Below the pieces are notes generated by a model. The model saw only the letters and a list, made by a program, of their open reading frames with translations, was not told the origin of the DNA and ran no database searches. 64,000 bases of DNA from Burkholderia sp. 4M9327F10 (GTDB lineage Bacteria; Pseudomonadota; Gammaproteobacteria; Burkholderiales; Burkholderiaceae): NCBI RefSeq assembly GCF_005503145.1, contig NZ_SCNV01000020.1, positions 61,482-125,481 of the forward strand, read 5' to 3'. A program made the position numbers and the translations under genes. Below, in pieces: positions 41,653-52,104 of the stretch; position 1 is the first letter of the stretch; each line of letters begins with the position of its first letter.

Positions 41653-42594
41653 TCAGTCCTTCAGCGTGAGCGCCAACACGCTCACGACCAGTTCTTTGTA
41701 GCTGATACCCACCGCGCGCGCCGCTTTCGGCGGCAGCGAGTGGTCGGTCATGCCCGGCGCCGTATTCACTTCGAGGAAATACGGGTTGCCCTCACCGTCC
41801 AGCATGAAATCGGCACGGCCCCAGTCGGTGCAGCCGAGCACGTCGAAGGCGCGGCGCGCCAGCGCCTTCAGGCGCGCTTCCTCGGCCGGCGCCACACCGC
41901 ACGGAATCAGGTACTGCGTGTCGTTGGCGACATACTTCGCGTGATAGTCGTAGAACTCGCCCGCCGGCACGATACGGATCACCGGCAAATCCAGGTCGCC
42001 CGCGATGCACGCGGTGTATTCGCCGCCGCCTTCGATGCTCTTTTCCACCACCACGATCTTGTCGAACTTCGCGGCTTCTTCGAGCGCGGCCGGCAACGCG
42101 TCGGCGCTCTTCACCTTGATCACCGCGACGCTCGAGCCTTCGCTCGCCGGCTTCACGAACAGCGGCAAGCCCAGCCTGGCGACGATGTCCGCGGCGCGCG
42201 CCGCATAGTCGTCACCACGCAGCACGGCTTCGAACGGCGGCGTCGGCACGCCCAGTTGCTGCCACACGAGCTTGGTGCGGAACTTGTCCAGACCGAGCGC
42301 CGAACCCAGCACGCCGCTGCCGGTATAGCGAATGCCATAAAAATCGAGCGCGCCCTGAATCTGGCCGTTCTCGCCATAGCCGCCGTGCAGCGCGTTGAAC
42401 GCGCGCACAAAGCCCTCCTCCTTCAATGCCGCGAGCGGACGCTCAGCGGGATCGAACGGATGCGCGTCGATGCCGGCCTCGCGCAGTCCCTGCACCACGA
42501 GCCGGCCCGAGTTGAGCGACACTTCGCGCTCGGCGGATTCACCGCCGAGCAGCACGGCCACTTTGCCGAACGTCTTTGGATCGATACTGCTCAT
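41653..42594 (-). CDS. ddl: D-alanine--D-alanine ligase
   Basis: This 313-residue ATP-grasp enzyme joins two D-Ala for the pentapeptide stem. Motifs include VAVLLGGESAEREVSL, HGGYGENGQIQG, LFVKPASEGSSVAV and the metal/ATP site FLEVNTAPGMTDHSL. It overlaps murC by four bases. The DdlB type is expected in a dcw cluster. Confidence 0.97.
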   Translation of the reverse strand: MSSIDPKTFGKVAVLLGGESAEREVSLNSGRLVVQGLREAGIDAHPFDPAERPLAALKEEGFVRAFNALHGGYGENGQIQGALDFYGIRYTGSGVLGSALGLDKFRTKLVWQQLGVPTPPFEAVLRGDDYAARAADIVARLGLPLFVKPASEGSSVAVIKVKSADALPAALEEAAKFDKIVVVEKSIEGGGEYTACIAGDLDLPVIRIVPAGEFYDYHAKYVANDTQYLIPCGVAPAEEARLKALARRAFDVLGCTDWGRADFMLDGEGNPYFLEVNTAPGMTDHSLPPKAARAVGISYKELVVSVLALTLKD

Positions 42595-43985
42595 TTCACA
42601 CCTTCGTTTTGCGCGAGACGGCCCGGCACACCGCCGATCGAACCCGCGCCCATCGTGATCACCACATCGCCTTCGCGCACGAGCGCCGCAAGCGCGTCCG
42701 GCACTTCATCCACCGTTTCGACAAACACCGGCTCGGTCTTGCCCGCCACGCGGATCGCGCGCGCGAGCGCCCGGCCGTCGGCCGCGACGATCGGCGCTTC
42801 GCCCGCCGAATAGACTTCCGTCAACACCAGCGCATCGACGGTGGACAGCACCTTCACAAAATCTTCGAAGCAGTCACGCGTGCGCGTGAAGCGGTGCGGC
42901 TGGAACGCCAGCACCAGACGCCGGTCAGGGAACGCGCCGCGGGCCGCGGCAATCGTCGCGGCCATTTCAACCGGGTGATGGCCGTAGTCGTCGACCAGCG
43001 TGTAGGTGCCGCCAGACGTCGCCGGCACTTCGCCGTAGCGCTGGAAGCGCCGGCCTACGCCGTTGAAATCCGCCAGCGCTCGCTGGATATCGGCATCTTT
43101 CACCTCAAGTTCAGTCGCAATCGCAATCGCGGCCAAAGCGTTCTGCACGTTGTGCGTGCCGGGCAGGTTCAGCACGATGTCGATCGGCGCCGCATCTTCG
43201 CGCATCGCCGTGAAATGCATCCGGCCGTCGTGAGCCTCGACGTTCACCGCGCGCACCTGTGCATCCGGCGCGAGACCGTAGCGGATGATCGGCTTCGAGA
43301 CGAACGGCAGGATCTCCTTCACATTCGGATCGTCGACGCATAGCACGGCGATGCCGTAGAACGGCAGGCGATGCGTGAACTCGATAAACGCCTGCTTGAG
43401 CCGCGCGAAGTCGTGACCGTAGGTGTCCATGTGATCGGCGTCGATATTCGTGATGACTTCGATCACCGGGAACAGATTCAGGAACGACGCATCCGACTCG
43501 TCCGCTTCGGCGACGATGAAGTCGCCAGTACCCAGACGCGCGTTCGCGCCCGCACTGATCAGCCGGCCGCCGATCACGAAGGTCGGATCCAGGCCACCCG
43601 CTGCGAGCACGCTCGCCACCAGCGAAGTGGTCGTGGTCTTGCCGTGCGTGCCGGCAATCGCGATGCCCTGCTTCAGACGCATCAGTTCCGCGAGCATCAC
43701 GGCGCGCGGCACGATCGGGATGCGTCGATGCCGCGCGGCCAGCACTTCCGGGTTGTCACTGCGCACGGCCGTCGAGACGACCACGGCGTTCGCGCCTTCG
43801 ATGTTGCCGGCGTCGTGACCGATTGCAATGCGCGCGCCGAGCGCGGCGAGCCGGTCGGTCACGGCGTTCTTCGCGAGATCCGAGCCGCTCACCTGATAGC
43901 CGAGGTTCACCAGCACTTCGGCGATGCCGCTCATGCCTGCGCCGCCGATACCGACGAAATGAATATGTTTAACGATGTGTTTCAT
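42591..43985 (-). CDS. murC: UDP-N-acetylmuramate--L-alanine ligase
   Basis: This 464-residue Mur ligase adds L-Ala to UDP-MurNAc. It has an N-terminal Rossmann domain (HFVGIGGAGMSGIAEVL), ATP loop GTHGKTTTTSLVAS (about residue 115) and a C-terminal domain with DDYGHHPVE. Both ends overlap their neighbours (murG, ddl) by ATGA, so translation is coupled. Confidence 0.98.
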   Translation of the reverse strand: MKHIVKHIHFVGIGGAGMSGIAEVLVNLGYQVSGSDLAKNAVTDRLAALGARIAIGHDAGNIEGANAVVVSTAVRSDNPEVLAARHRRIPIVPRAVMLAELMRLKQGIAIAGTHGKTTTTSLVASVLAAGGLDPTFVIGGRLISAGANARLGTGDFIVAEADESDASFLNLFPVIEVITNIDADHMDTYGHDFARLKQAFIEFTHRLPFYGIAVLCVDDPNVKEILPFVSKPIIRYGLAPDAQVRAVNVEAHDGRMHFTAMREDAAPIDIVLNLPGTHNVQNALAAIAIATELEVKDADIQRALADFNGVGRRFQRYGEVPATSGGTYTLVDDYGHHPVEMAATIAAARGAFPDRRLVLAFQPHRFTRTRDCFEDFVKVLSTVDALVLTEVYSAGEAPIVAADGRALARAIRVAGKTEPVFVETVDEVPDALAALVREGDVVITMGAGSIGGVPGRLAQNEGVK

Positions 43986-45139
43986 TGTTGCCTTCCTTCT
44001 GTGCTCGGGCTCTGGCTCGGGATGACACCCGCCACGTTCGCGCAGATCTGCGCGACCTGTTCCGTGGCATCGGGTTTCGCGAGCGAGCGCGAACGCTCTG
44101 CCATTTCCGCGAGGCTCTCGCGGGTCTGGCTGCGCAACCAGGCGGCGAGACCGTCCACCGTCAGATCGCGTTGCTGCACGACGAGCGCCGCGCCTTGATC
44201 GGCGAGAAACGCTGCGTTGGTTGTCTGGTGATCGTCCACCGCGTGCGGGAACGGCACGAAAAACGCCGCCACGCCCACGGCCGCGATCTCGGCGACCGTC
44301 ATCGCGCCGGAACGGCAGATCACCAGATCCGCATTCGCGTAGGCGCTCGTCATGTCGTCGATGAACGGCACGAGCCGTACGTTCGCGTCTTCACCTGCCT
44401 CACCGGCCCCATCATTGGCGGCCAGCAAACCTGCTTCCACATAGTTCGCTTTCAGCGCGTCGATATGCTTCGCGCCTGCCTGATGCACGATGCGCGGACG
44501 TTCCCTTGGGTCGAGCAAGGCCAGCGCACGCGGCACCACTTCGTTCAGCGCCGCCGCCCCCAGACTGCCTCCAACCACCAGTACATTCAGCGGACCGCTG
44601 CGTTGCGCGTAGCGTGCTTTGGGTGGCAATGCGCGCGCAAGTTCCTCACGAATCGGATTTCCGGTCCATTCAGCGTGCGGCAAGGCATTCGGGAACGCTA
44701 CGAGCACACGTTTCGCGACTTTCGCCAGCACCTTGTTGGCGAGGCCGGCGATCGAATTCTGTTCATGCAGCACCAGCGGACGGCCGCTGAATGCGGTCAT
44801 CAACCCGGCCGGGAACGTGATGTAACCGCCCATGCCGAGCACGACGTCGGGCTTCACGCGCCGCAGCACGCTTAAGCTCTGGGCGCAGGCGCGCAGCAGG
44901 TTGACCGGCAACATCAGCTTGGTCTTCAGGCCCTTGCCGCGCAGACCGCCGAAGCGCACGTATTCCATCGGGATGCCATGCCTGGCAACGAGCGAAGCTT
45001 CCATCCCCGCGGGGTTGCCGAGCCATACGACCTTCCAGCCCCACGCCTGCATCAGATGGGCGACCGCGAGCCCCGGGAACACATGTCCCCCGGTGCCTCC
45101 GGCCATCACCATCAGTGTGCGTTGATGCGTGGGCGTCAT
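43982..45139 (-). CDS. murG: Lipid II synthase MurG
   Basis: This 385-residue GT28 glycosyltransferase adds GlcNAc to lipid I at the inner face of the membrane. Motifs are MAGGTGGHVFPGLAVA, LHEQNSIAG, VVGGSLGA and the UDP-GlcNAc site VICRSGAMTVAEIAAVG. The frame is open far upstream inside ftsW, but ATG 45139, with GGAGGG nearby and an ATGA overlap with ftsW, is clearly the start. Confidence 0.97.
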   Translation of the reverse strand: MTPTHQRTLMVMAGGTGGHVFPGLAVAHLMQAWGWKVVWLGNPAGMEASLVARHGIPMEYVRFGGLRGKGLKTKLMLPVNLLRACAQSLSVLRRVKPDVVLGMGGYITFPAGLMTAFSGRPLVLHEQNSIAGLANKVLAKVAKRVLVAFPNALPHAEWTGNPIREELARALPPKARYAQRSGPLNVLVVGGSLGAAALNEVVPRALALLDPRERPRIVHQAGAKHIDALKANYVEAGLLAANDGAGEAGEDANVRLVPFIDDMTSAYANADLVICRSGAMTVAEIAAVGVAAFFVPFPHAVDDHQTTNAAFLADQGAALVVQQRDLTVDGLAAWLRSQTRESLAEMAERSRSLAKPDATEQVAQICANVAGVIPSQSPSTEGRQQ

Positions 45140-46398
45140 ACCTTCCCTCCGCGCATCAGCACCCGGTTCTCGTAGTCGACGCGCATGAGCACCGCAACCG
45201 CCACGCAGTTCAGCAAAATGCCCGAACCGCCGTAGCTGACGAGCGGCAGCGTAAGACCCTTGGTCGGCAGCAAGCCGAGGTTCACGCCCATATTGATGAA
45301 GGTCTGCGCGCCGAACCACAGGCCCACGCCCTTCGCTACCAGGCCTGCAAACGTGCGATCGAGCGCCAGCGCCTGACGGCCAATTTCGAACGAGCGGCGC
45401 ACGATCCAGTAAAACATCAGGATCACGACCAGCACGCCCACGAAACCCAGCTCCTCGCCGATCACGGCAAGGATGAAGTCGGTATGCGCTTCCGGAAGGT
45501 AGTTGAGCTTTTCGACACTGCCGCCGAGGCCCACGCCAAACCACTCGCCGCGCCCGAAGGCGATCAGCGAGTGCGTCAATTGATACGCCTTGCCCTGTGC
45601 GTAACGGTCGTCCCACGGATCGAGGTACGCGAAGATCCGCTCGCGACGCCACGGTGACGCCCACACCAGCAGGCTGAAGGTGCCGACCGCAGTCGCCACC
45701 AGGCCGCCGAACAGCTTTCCGTTCACGCCGCCGAGGAACAGCACGCCCATCGCGATCGCCGCGATCACCATGAACGCACCCATGTCCGGCTCGAGCAGCA
45801 GCAGCGCACCGACCACGCCCACGGCAAACGCCATCGGCAAAAAGCCCTTGGCGAAGCTATGCATGTATTCCTGCTTGCGCACGGTGTAGTTCGCCGCGTA
45901 GATCGTCACGGCGAGCTTCATGATTTCCGACGGCTGCATGTTCGTGATACCGAGCGGAATCCAGCGGCGCGCGCCGTTCACGCCCTTGCCGACGTGCGGA
46001 ATCAGCACGATCACGAGACCCAGCAAAGCCAGCAAAAACAGCTTCGGGGCGTACTTGTCCCAGGTCGAAACGGGAATCCGGAACGCGATCACGCCGACCA
46101 CCGAGCCCATCACCACGAAGATGATCTGGCGGACGAGGAAGGCCCAGTCGCGGTACGACGAGTACTTCGGCGAGTCCGGCATCGCAATCGACGCCGAGTA
46201 CACCATCACGATGCCGAGACCCAGCAGCGCAATGACCACCCACAGGAGCGAATGGTCGTAATCGAGCATGCGCGAGCGCAGCGGACGCACGCCGTTGACG
46301 GCGCTCGCGAGGCCGCTCGAACTGCGGCCCACGCTGGCATCGCCGACGGAGCCGCGCTGCTTGGCGAGGCGCGAACCGAAGCGTTCCGACCAGCTCAT
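45136..46398 (-). CDS. ftsW: Septal peptidoglycan polymerase FtsW
   Basis: This 420-residue SEDS glycosyltransferase has a cytoplasmic N-terminal extension of about 45 residues and then ten membrane segments. The catalytic region is GLGGSVEKLNYLPEAHTDFILAVIGEELGF; the late GLLPTKGLTLPLVSYGGS signature is intact. It works with FtsI to make septal wall. It has four-base overlaps with murD and murG. Confidence 0.96.
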   Translation of the reverse strand: MSWSERFGSRLAKQRGSVGDASVGRSSSGLASAVNGVRPLRSRMLDYDHSLLWVVIALLGLGIVMVYSASIAMPDSPKYSSYRDWAFLVRQIIFVVMGSVVGVIAFRIPVSTWDKYAPKLFLLALLGLVIVLIPHVGKGVNGARRWIPLGITNMQPSEIMKLAVTIYAANYTVRKQEYMHSFAKGFLPMAFAVGVVGALLLLEPDMGAFMVIAAIAMGVLFLGGVNGKLFGGLVATAVGTFSLLVWASPWRRERIFAYLDPWDDRYAQGKAYQLTHSLIAFGRGEWFGVGLGGSVEKLNYLPEAHTDFILAVIGEELGFVGVLVVILMFYWIVRRSFEIGRQALALDRTFAGLVAKGVGLWFGAQTFINMGVNLGLLPTKGLTLPLVSYGGSGILLNCVAVAVLMRVDYENRVLMRGGKV

Positions 46399-47909
46399 AT
46401 CATCGTCCCCCGTTCGGCCGCGATATCTTCAACCGTGCTGCGGAACACAGCCGCACGATGCGCGTACCCCTTGAACATGTCGAAGCTCGCACAGGCCGGC
46501 GACAGCAGCACCGCGTCGCCTGGTTGCGCGAGCGCTGCCGCGGCGCGCGTGGCTTCTTCGAGCGTGGTGTGATCGGTCAGCGCGATGCCGGTGTCGGCGA
46601 GTGCGGCGCGGATCAGCGGCGCATCGCGGCCGATCAGCATCACCGCGCGGCACCAGCGCATCACCGGCGCGGCGAGCGGGTCGAAGTCCTGCCCCTTGGC
46701 ATCACCACCGGCAATCAGCACCGCGCGTTGCGCAAGGCCATCGAGCGCCGCGACGGTCGCGCCGACGTTGGTGCCCTTGCTGTCATCCACATAGTCGATG
46801 CCGTCGATCGACGCGATCAGTTCCACGCGATGCGGCTCGCCACGGTACTCGCGCAAGCCATGCAGCAACGGTGCGCCCGGCAAATCGATTGCCCGCGCCA
46901 ACGCGAACGCCGCAAGCGCGTTGGCGGCATTGTGCAGGCCGCGGATGCGCAGCGCGTCGGCCGGCATCAGGCGCTTCAGCGCGATGCTTGCCGGCGCGAC
47001 GGACTCGCTCTTGCGGCGGCGGGTTGGCACCGGCTCATCCGTGGCGTCACGGTCATGTGCTTCCACCAGCCAGATAATTCCGTTATCGCGCATCAGGCCG
47101 TAGTCGCCCGGGCGGGTCGGCTCGGTCAGGCCGAAGGTGACCACCGGCGCCGCGCTGTCGGCGGGAGGTGTGAGCGCCATCACGCGAGCGTCATCGCGGT
47201 TCAGCACGCGCACGGTATTCGCCGCGAAGATCCGGCCCTTCGCGGCCGCGTAGGCGTCGAGGCCGCCGTGCCAGTCGAGGTGATCCTGCGTGATGTTGAG
47301 AACGACCGCCGCATCCGGTGCGAACGTGTGCGCCGTCTCCAACTGGAAGCTCGACAGTTCGAGCACCCAGACATCGGGCAGCGCGGTGTTGTCGATCGCT
47401 TCGGTGAGCTTGTCGAGCGCGGCCGGGCTGATATTGCCCGCCACCGCGACCTTCTTGCCCGCGCGTTCGCACAGAAGGCCGGTCAGACTCGTCGTGGTGG
47501 TTTTGCCGTTGGTGCCGGTGATCGCGATCACTTTCGGCGCATAGCCGCTCTCGCCGAGCGTCTTCAGCGCCTGGGCGAAGAATTCGAGTTCGCCCCACAC
47601 GGGGATGTCCTTCTCGCGCGCTTCGGTAATCAGCGGCAGCAGATCGGCGGCGAGCGGCGACAAACCGGGGCTGATCGCCACCAGTTCGACGCCATCGAGA
47701 AGTACAGGCGAAAACGGGCCGCCGACAAAATCGGCATCGATGCCATGCGCTTCCAGCCCGGACAGGTTCGGCGGCACCTCGCGCGTGTCCGCCACGCGCA
47801 GCCGACACCCGTGCCGCGCGCACCAGCGCGCCATCGCGAGACCCGATTCACCGAGTCCCAGCACGAGCACCATCGGCTTTTGCCGATCCCGAAACTTCTC
47901 GCCAAACAT
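46395..47909 (-). CDS. murD: UDP-N-acetylmuramoyl-L-alanine--D-glutamate ligase
   Basis: This 504-residue protein is somewhat longer than E. coli MurD (438). The ATP loop GTNGKTTTTSLTGLLC and the C-terminal DDSKGTNVGATVAALDG motif are clear. The extra length includes a linker around DRDATDEPVPTRRRKSESVAP. The ATG at 47909 is the best start, 27 bases after mraY. Confidence 0.97.
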   Translation of the reverse strand: MFGEKFRDRQKPMVLVLGLGESGLAMARWCARHGCRLRVADTREVPPNLSGLEAHGIDADFVGGPFSPVLLDGVELVAISPGLSPLAADLLPLITEAREKDIPVWGELEFFAQALKTLGESGYAPKVIAITGTNGKTTTTSLTGLLCERAGKKVAVAGNISPAALDKLTEAIDNTALPDVWVLELSSFQLETAHTFAPDAAVVLNITQDHLDWHGGLDAYAAAKGRIFAANTVRVLNRDDARVMALTPPADSAAPVVTFGLTEPTRPGDYGLMRDNGIIWLVEAHDRDATDEPVPTRRRKSESVAPASIALKRLMPADALRIRGLHNAANALAAFALARAIDLPGAPLLHGLREYRGEPHRVELIASIDGIDYVDDSKGTNVGATVAALDGLAQRAVLIAGGDAKGQDFDPLAAPVMRWCRAVMLIGRDAPLIRAALADTGIALTDHTTLEEATRAAAALAQPGDAVLLSPACASFDMFKGYAHRAAVFRSTVEDIAAERGTMI

Positions 47910-47936
47910 CGCTTTCCCTTTTACTTCGTCAACTGC

Positions 47937-49106
47937 TTAACGCAACTTGAGCGTGGACAAACCGAACAGACACAGCATCAACGTGATGATCCAGAAACGC
48001 ACGACAACTTGCGTTTCCTTCCAGCCGGACAATTCAAAGTGGTGGTGCAGCGGCGCCATCTTGAAGAGGCGCCGGCCTTCGCCGTAACGGCGCTTGGTGA
48101 ACTTGAACCACGTCACCTGCAACATTACGGACAGCGTCTCCGCCACGAAAATGCCGCCCATGATGAAGAGCACGATCTCCTGACGCACTATCACCGCGAT
48201 CGTGCCGAGCGCGCCGCCCAGCGCCAGCGCGCCGACGTCACCCATGAACATCTGCGCGGGGTGCGTGTTGAACCAGAGGAATGCGAGCCCTGCCCCACCC
48301 ATCGCGGAACAGAAAATCAGCAGTTCACCGGCGCCGGCAATATGCGGGAACAGCAGGTATTTCGAGTACACCGAGCTGCCCATCACATACGCGAACACGC
48401 CGAGCGACGCGCCCACCAGCACGACCGGCATGATCACCAGGCCGTCGAGGCCGTCGGTCAGATTCACGGCATTGCTGGCGCCGACGATCACCAGATACGT
48501 CAGCACGATGAAGCCCCACACGCCGAGCGGATAGCTGATCGACTTGAAGAACGGCAGCATCAGGTCGGCGTGCGGCGGCAGGCCCATCGACAGGCCGCTG
48601 CGCACCCACGCCATGAACAGATCGTAGACACGCACGTTGCTCGCTTCGGACACGCTGAAGGCGAGATACACGGCGGCGAACAGACCGATCACCGATTGCC
48701 AGAAATACTTCTCGCGCGACGACATGCCGCGCGGGTCCTTGTAGACCACCTTGCGGTAATCGTCGACCCAGCCGATCACGCCGAAACCGAACGTGACGAG
48801 GATCACGATCCAGATAAAGCGGTTGGTCAGATCGGCCCACAGCAGCGTCGACACCGCGATGCCGAGCAGGATCAGTACGCCGCCCATGGTCGGCGTGCCG
48901 GATTTGACGAGGTGGGTTTGCGGGCCATCTTTACGGACGGCCTGGCCTACCTTCATGGCAGTCAGCTTGCGGATCACCGCCGGGCCGCAGACGAGCCCGA
49001 TCAACAGCGCGGTGATCGTGGCCGCGACAGCCCGGAAAGTCAGATAACTGAACACGCGCAAGAAGCTTGCGTCATTCTGCAGCCATTGCGCCAGCGCCAG
49101 TAGCAT
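47937..49106 (-). CDS. mraY: Phospho-N-acetylmuramoyl-pentapeptide transferase
   Basis: This 389-residue polytopic enzyme transfers phospho-MurNAc-pentapeptide to undecaprenyl phosphate to form lipid I. It has about ten membrane segments and the signatures TPTMGGVLIL, FGVIGWVDDYRK, NLTDGLDGLVIMPV and MAPLHHHFELSGW. It lies 17 bases after murF. Confidence 0.98.
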   Translation of the reverse strand: MLLALAQWLQNDASFLRVFSYLTFRAVAATITALLIGLVCGPAVIRKLTAMKVGQAVRKDGPQTHLVKSGTPTMGGVLILLGIAVSTLLWADLTNRFIWIVILVTFGFGVIGWVDDYRKVVYKDPRGMSSREKYFWQSVIGLFAAVYLAFSVSEASNVRVYDLFMAWVRSGLSMGLPPHADLMLPFFKSISYPLGVWGFIVLTYLVIVGASNAVNLTDGLDGLVIMPVVLVGASLGVFAYVMGSSVYSKYLLFPHIAGAGELLIFCSAMGGAGLAFLWFNTHPAQMFMGDVGALALGGALGTIAVIVRQEIVLFIMGGIFVAETLSVMLQVTWFKFTKRRYGEGRRLFKMAPLHHHFELSGWKETQVVVRFWIITLMLCLFGLSTLKLR

Positions 49107-49123
49107 GCTTCGGTCCTTCTATT

Positions 49124-50548
49124 TCAATGTGCACCGGGCGCTGCGCCCGGTGCGGTGGGTTGTGGACTCGTTACGGCGTCCACCACGCGTTCCATTTTCA
49201 TGAAACGCGAGCCTTTCACGAGAAGCGTTACTGCAGCGCCGTTTCCTGCTGACTGCGCGGCCTGCAGCAGTTGCGCGACGAGCGCAGCGACGTCATCGAC
49301 GTGATGCGCACCCGCGCCATACGCGGTGCAGGCATCGCGCGACGCATCGCCGAGCGCGTACAGCGCGTCGATGCCGCGTTCCTTGGCGTAAGCACCAATT
49401 TCGCGGTGGAACGCCGGACCGTTGTCGCCGACTTCGCCCATGTCGCCCATCACCAGCACGCGTGGGGACGGCCGGGAAGCGAGCACGTCGATAGCAGCGC
49501 GCATCGAATCGGGGTTGGCGTTGTAGGTGTCGTCGATCACGGTGGCGCCGGCAAGCGCGCCGAGCGCTGCGTGCTTGACCTGCAGACGCCCTTTCACCGC
49601 GCCGAACGATTCGAGCCCGCGCCGGATGGCGTCGAGCGAGACGCCCGCCGCGAGCGCAGCCGACGTGGCGGCCAGTGCGTTGTGCGCGTTGTGGTCGCCG
49701 AGCACCTGCAGCGTGACATCGAGGTGGCCTTCCGGCGTGTCGATGCTCAGCAGGTTGCCGGTGAACGTGCCCGTTACGGCGGCTTCGGTCGAACGATCCG
49801 CCGAGTTCAATGCGAAATCGACGATGCGGTTGCCGGTCGCGGCAACGCGCCAGATGCTCGCGTAGGCGTCATCCGCCGGAAACACCGCGACGCCGTCGGC
49901 AGAGAGCGCATGAATCACGCTGGCATGTTCCAGTGCGACCGCTTCGACCGTCGCCATGAATTCCTGGTGCTCGCGCTGCGCGTTGTTCACCACGGCCACC
50001 GTCGGCTCGGCGATCTTGCCGAGCAAGGCGGTTTCGCCCGGATGATTCATGCCGAGTTCGACCACCGCCAACTGGTGCGTGGCGGTGAGACGAAACAGCG
50101 TCAGCGGCAAACCGATGTCGTTGTTGAAGTTGCCGGCGGTCGCAAGGCGAGCGTCTGCGCCGACCGCCGCTGCGAAAATCGACGCGATCATTTCCTTGAC
50201 CGTCGTCTTGCCGTTGCTGCCCGTCACAGCCACGAGCGGCATCGCGAAGCGACGACGCCAGCCGCGTGCGAGCGCGCCGAGCGCGACGCGCGTGTCGGCC
50301 ACTTTCAATGCGGGTATCGGCCAATTCGCAGGCGTGTGCGTCACCAGCGCCGCCGCGATGTGGCGTGCGGCCACGTCCGGCAGGAAGTCGTGCGCGTCGA
50401 AACGATCGCCCTTCAGCGCGACGAACAGATCGCCTGGACCGGCCGTGCGGCTATCCGTCGAGACATGCTCGAACGTGACGCTATCGTCTCCAATGACGGT
50501 CGCGCCCGGGATCAGCGCGGCGGCTTCGCGCAGCGAAAACATCGTCAT
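49124..50548 (-). CDS. murF: UDP-N-acetylmuramoyl-tripeptide--D-alanyl-D-alanine ligase
   Basis: This 474-residue Mur ligase completes the pentapeptide precursor. It has an N-terminal substrate domain (TDSRTAGPGDLFVALKGDRFDAHDFL), ATP loop GSNGKTTVKEMIAS and the C-terminal DDTYNANPDSMRAA motif. The ATG at 50548 overlaps the murE stop, with GGAGG six bases upstream; a second ATG two codons later is less likely. Confidence 0.97.
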   Translation of the reverse strand: MTMFSLREAAALIPGATVIGDDSVTFEHVSTDSRTAGPGDLFVALKGDRFDAHDFLPDVAARHIAAALVTHTPANWPIPALKVADTRVALGALARGWRRRFAMPLVAVTGSNGKTTVKEMIASIFAAAVGADARLATAGNFNNDIGLPLTLFRLTATHQLAVVELGMNHPGETALLGKIAEPTVAVVNNAQREHQEFMATVEAVALEHASVIHALSADGVAVFPADDAYASIWRVAATGNRIVDFALNSADRSTEAAVTGTFTGNLLSIDTPEGHLDVTLQVLGDHNAHNALAATSAALAAGVSLDAIRRGLESFGAVKGRLQVKHAALGALAGATVIDDTYNANPDSMRAAIDVLASRPSPRVLVMGDMGEVGDNGPAFHREIGAYAKERGIDALYALGDASRDACTAYGAGAHHVDDVAALVAQLLQAAQSAGNGAAVTLLVKGSRFMKMERVVDAVTSPQPTAPGAAPGAH

Positions 50549-52104
50549 TCGCCACCTCCGCGAGCGTGCGTCGCGCGGGCAGCCAGCGCGAGGCGTGCGT
50601 GATCCTGATCGGAGAAAGCGCGTTTCTTGCCCATGATTTCCTGTGTTGCTTCGTGTCCCTTGCCGGCCAGCACGATCACGTCTTCACACGCCGCGCTGCG
50701 AATCGCCTGCAGGATGGCGCTCGCACGATCCTCGATGCGGCGCGCCTTCGACGCGTCTTTCATGCCGGCGGCAATCTGGTCGAGAATCGTCTGCGGGTCT
50801 TCGCTGCGCGGGTTGTCGCTCGTCACGATCACGCCGTCGGCCAGCTTTTCCGCAATCGCCCCCATCAGCGGGCGCTTGGTCGCATCCCGATCACCGCCGC
50901 AGCCGAACATGCAGATCAGCTCGCCGCCGCGCGCTGCCGCCATCGGGCGCAACGCTTCGAGGGTCTTTTCCAGTGCGTCCGGTGTGTGGGCGTAGTCGAT
51001 CACGACGAGCGGCTCGTCGTTTTGCAGCCGGCCGCCGAGGCGTTGCATGCGGCCGTTCACCGGCTCGAGCTTCGCCAGTTCGGCCAGCGCGGCGTCGAAC
51101 GGGATGTCGGCCGCGAGCAGCGCGCCAAGTACGCCCAGCAGGTTGCTGACATTGAATGCGCCGAGCGTCTGCACTTCGACCTCAGCGTCACCCCAGTCGG
51201 AGGTGGTCAGGTAAAACGCCGTGCCGGTCGCGGTCGCGCGCACGTCGGCCGCGTGCAGCCAGGCGTCGGCCTGCGGTGCTGCGATATCCGCTGCCTCGGC
51301 CCGCGTGCCGAGACCATAGGCGATCGTGCGTACGTGACCCCGGGTGCCGGCAAGCAGTCGTTGACCGGCTGCGTCATCGTGATTGATCACCGCGCAACGT
51401 AGCTCCGGCCACGCGAACAGGCGCGCCTTGGCAGCCTCGTAGGCGGCGAAGGTGCCGTGGTAATCGAGGTGATCCTGAGTGAGATTGGTGAATACGGCGA
51501 TATCGAACGCCGTACCGTTCACGCGTCCCTGATGCAGCGCGTGCGATGACACTTCCATCGCCACGCCCTTGGCTCCCGCGTCGCGCAATTGCGCGAGGCT
51601 GCGCTGCAATTGCGGCGCGTCGGGTGTCGTGAAGCCCGTGTGCACGAGGTGTCCCGGCATACCGCTGCCCAGCGTGCCGATAATGGCGCAGGGCGTGCCG
51701 AGCGCGCTCAGCGCGGCAGCAATCCACTGGCTGCACGAAGTCTTGCCGTTGGTGCCGGTCACGCCGACTACCCGCATCGAATCGCTAGGGTCGCCATACC
51801 AGTTGCTTGCAATCGAACCCGCCAGTTCGTTCAGCGCAGGCACAGCCAGCGCCAGTGCGGGGTCCGGCGAGCCTGTGAAATTCTCGGGCTGGAACAGCAC
51901 CGCAGCCGCGCCGCGTTCGATTGCGCTGTCGATAAACGGGCGGTTGTCGGCGCCATCGACGGCATAGGCGAGGAACACATCACCCGCCGCAAGCGAGCGC
52001 GTGTCGGCGTGCAGGTGAGCACCTGGCTGGACGCGAGCGCGCAGCCAGGTGAGTGCGTCGGCGATTTGCCGGTGCGCTGGATGCTTCGAACGTAGCGCAC
52101 TCAT
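50545..52104 (-). CDS. murE: UDP-MurNAc-tripeptide synthetase (meso-DAP ligase)
   Basis: This 519-residue Mur ligase adds the third stem residue. The ATP loop is GTNGKTSCSQWIAAAL and the specificity motif DNPRSEDP marks meso-diaminopimelate, not lysine, as substrate, consistent with a Gram-negative wall. It overlaps ftsI and murF by ATGA. Confidence 0.98.
   Translation of the reverse strand: MSALRSKHPAHRQIADALTWLRARVQPGAHLHADTRSLAAGDVFLAYAVDGADNRPFIDSAIERGAAAVLFQPENFTGSPDPALALAVPALNELAGSIASNWYGDPSDSMRVVGVTGTNGKTSCSQWIAAALSALGTPCAIIGTLGSGMPGHLVHTGFTTPDAPQLQRSLAQLRDAGAKGVAMEVSSHALHQGRVNGTAFDIAVFTNLTQDHLDYHGTFAAYEAAKARLFAWPELRCAVINHDDAAGQRLLAGTRGHVRTIAYGLGTRAEAADIAAPQADAWLHAADVRATATGTAFYLTTSDWGDAEVEVQTLGAFNVSNLLGVLGALLAADIPFDAALAELAKLEPVNGRMQRLGGRLQNDEPLVVIDYAHTPDALEKTLEALRPMAAARGGELICMFGCGGDRDATKRPLMGAIAEKLADGVIVTSDNPRSEDPQTILDQIAAGMKDASKARRIEDRASAILQAIRSAACEDVIVLAGKGHEATQEIMGKKRAFSDQDHARLALAARATHARGGGE

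Noticed and set aside
46458..49103. 881-codon plus-strand open frame
   Set aside because: Antisense to murD and mraY, both clearly real.
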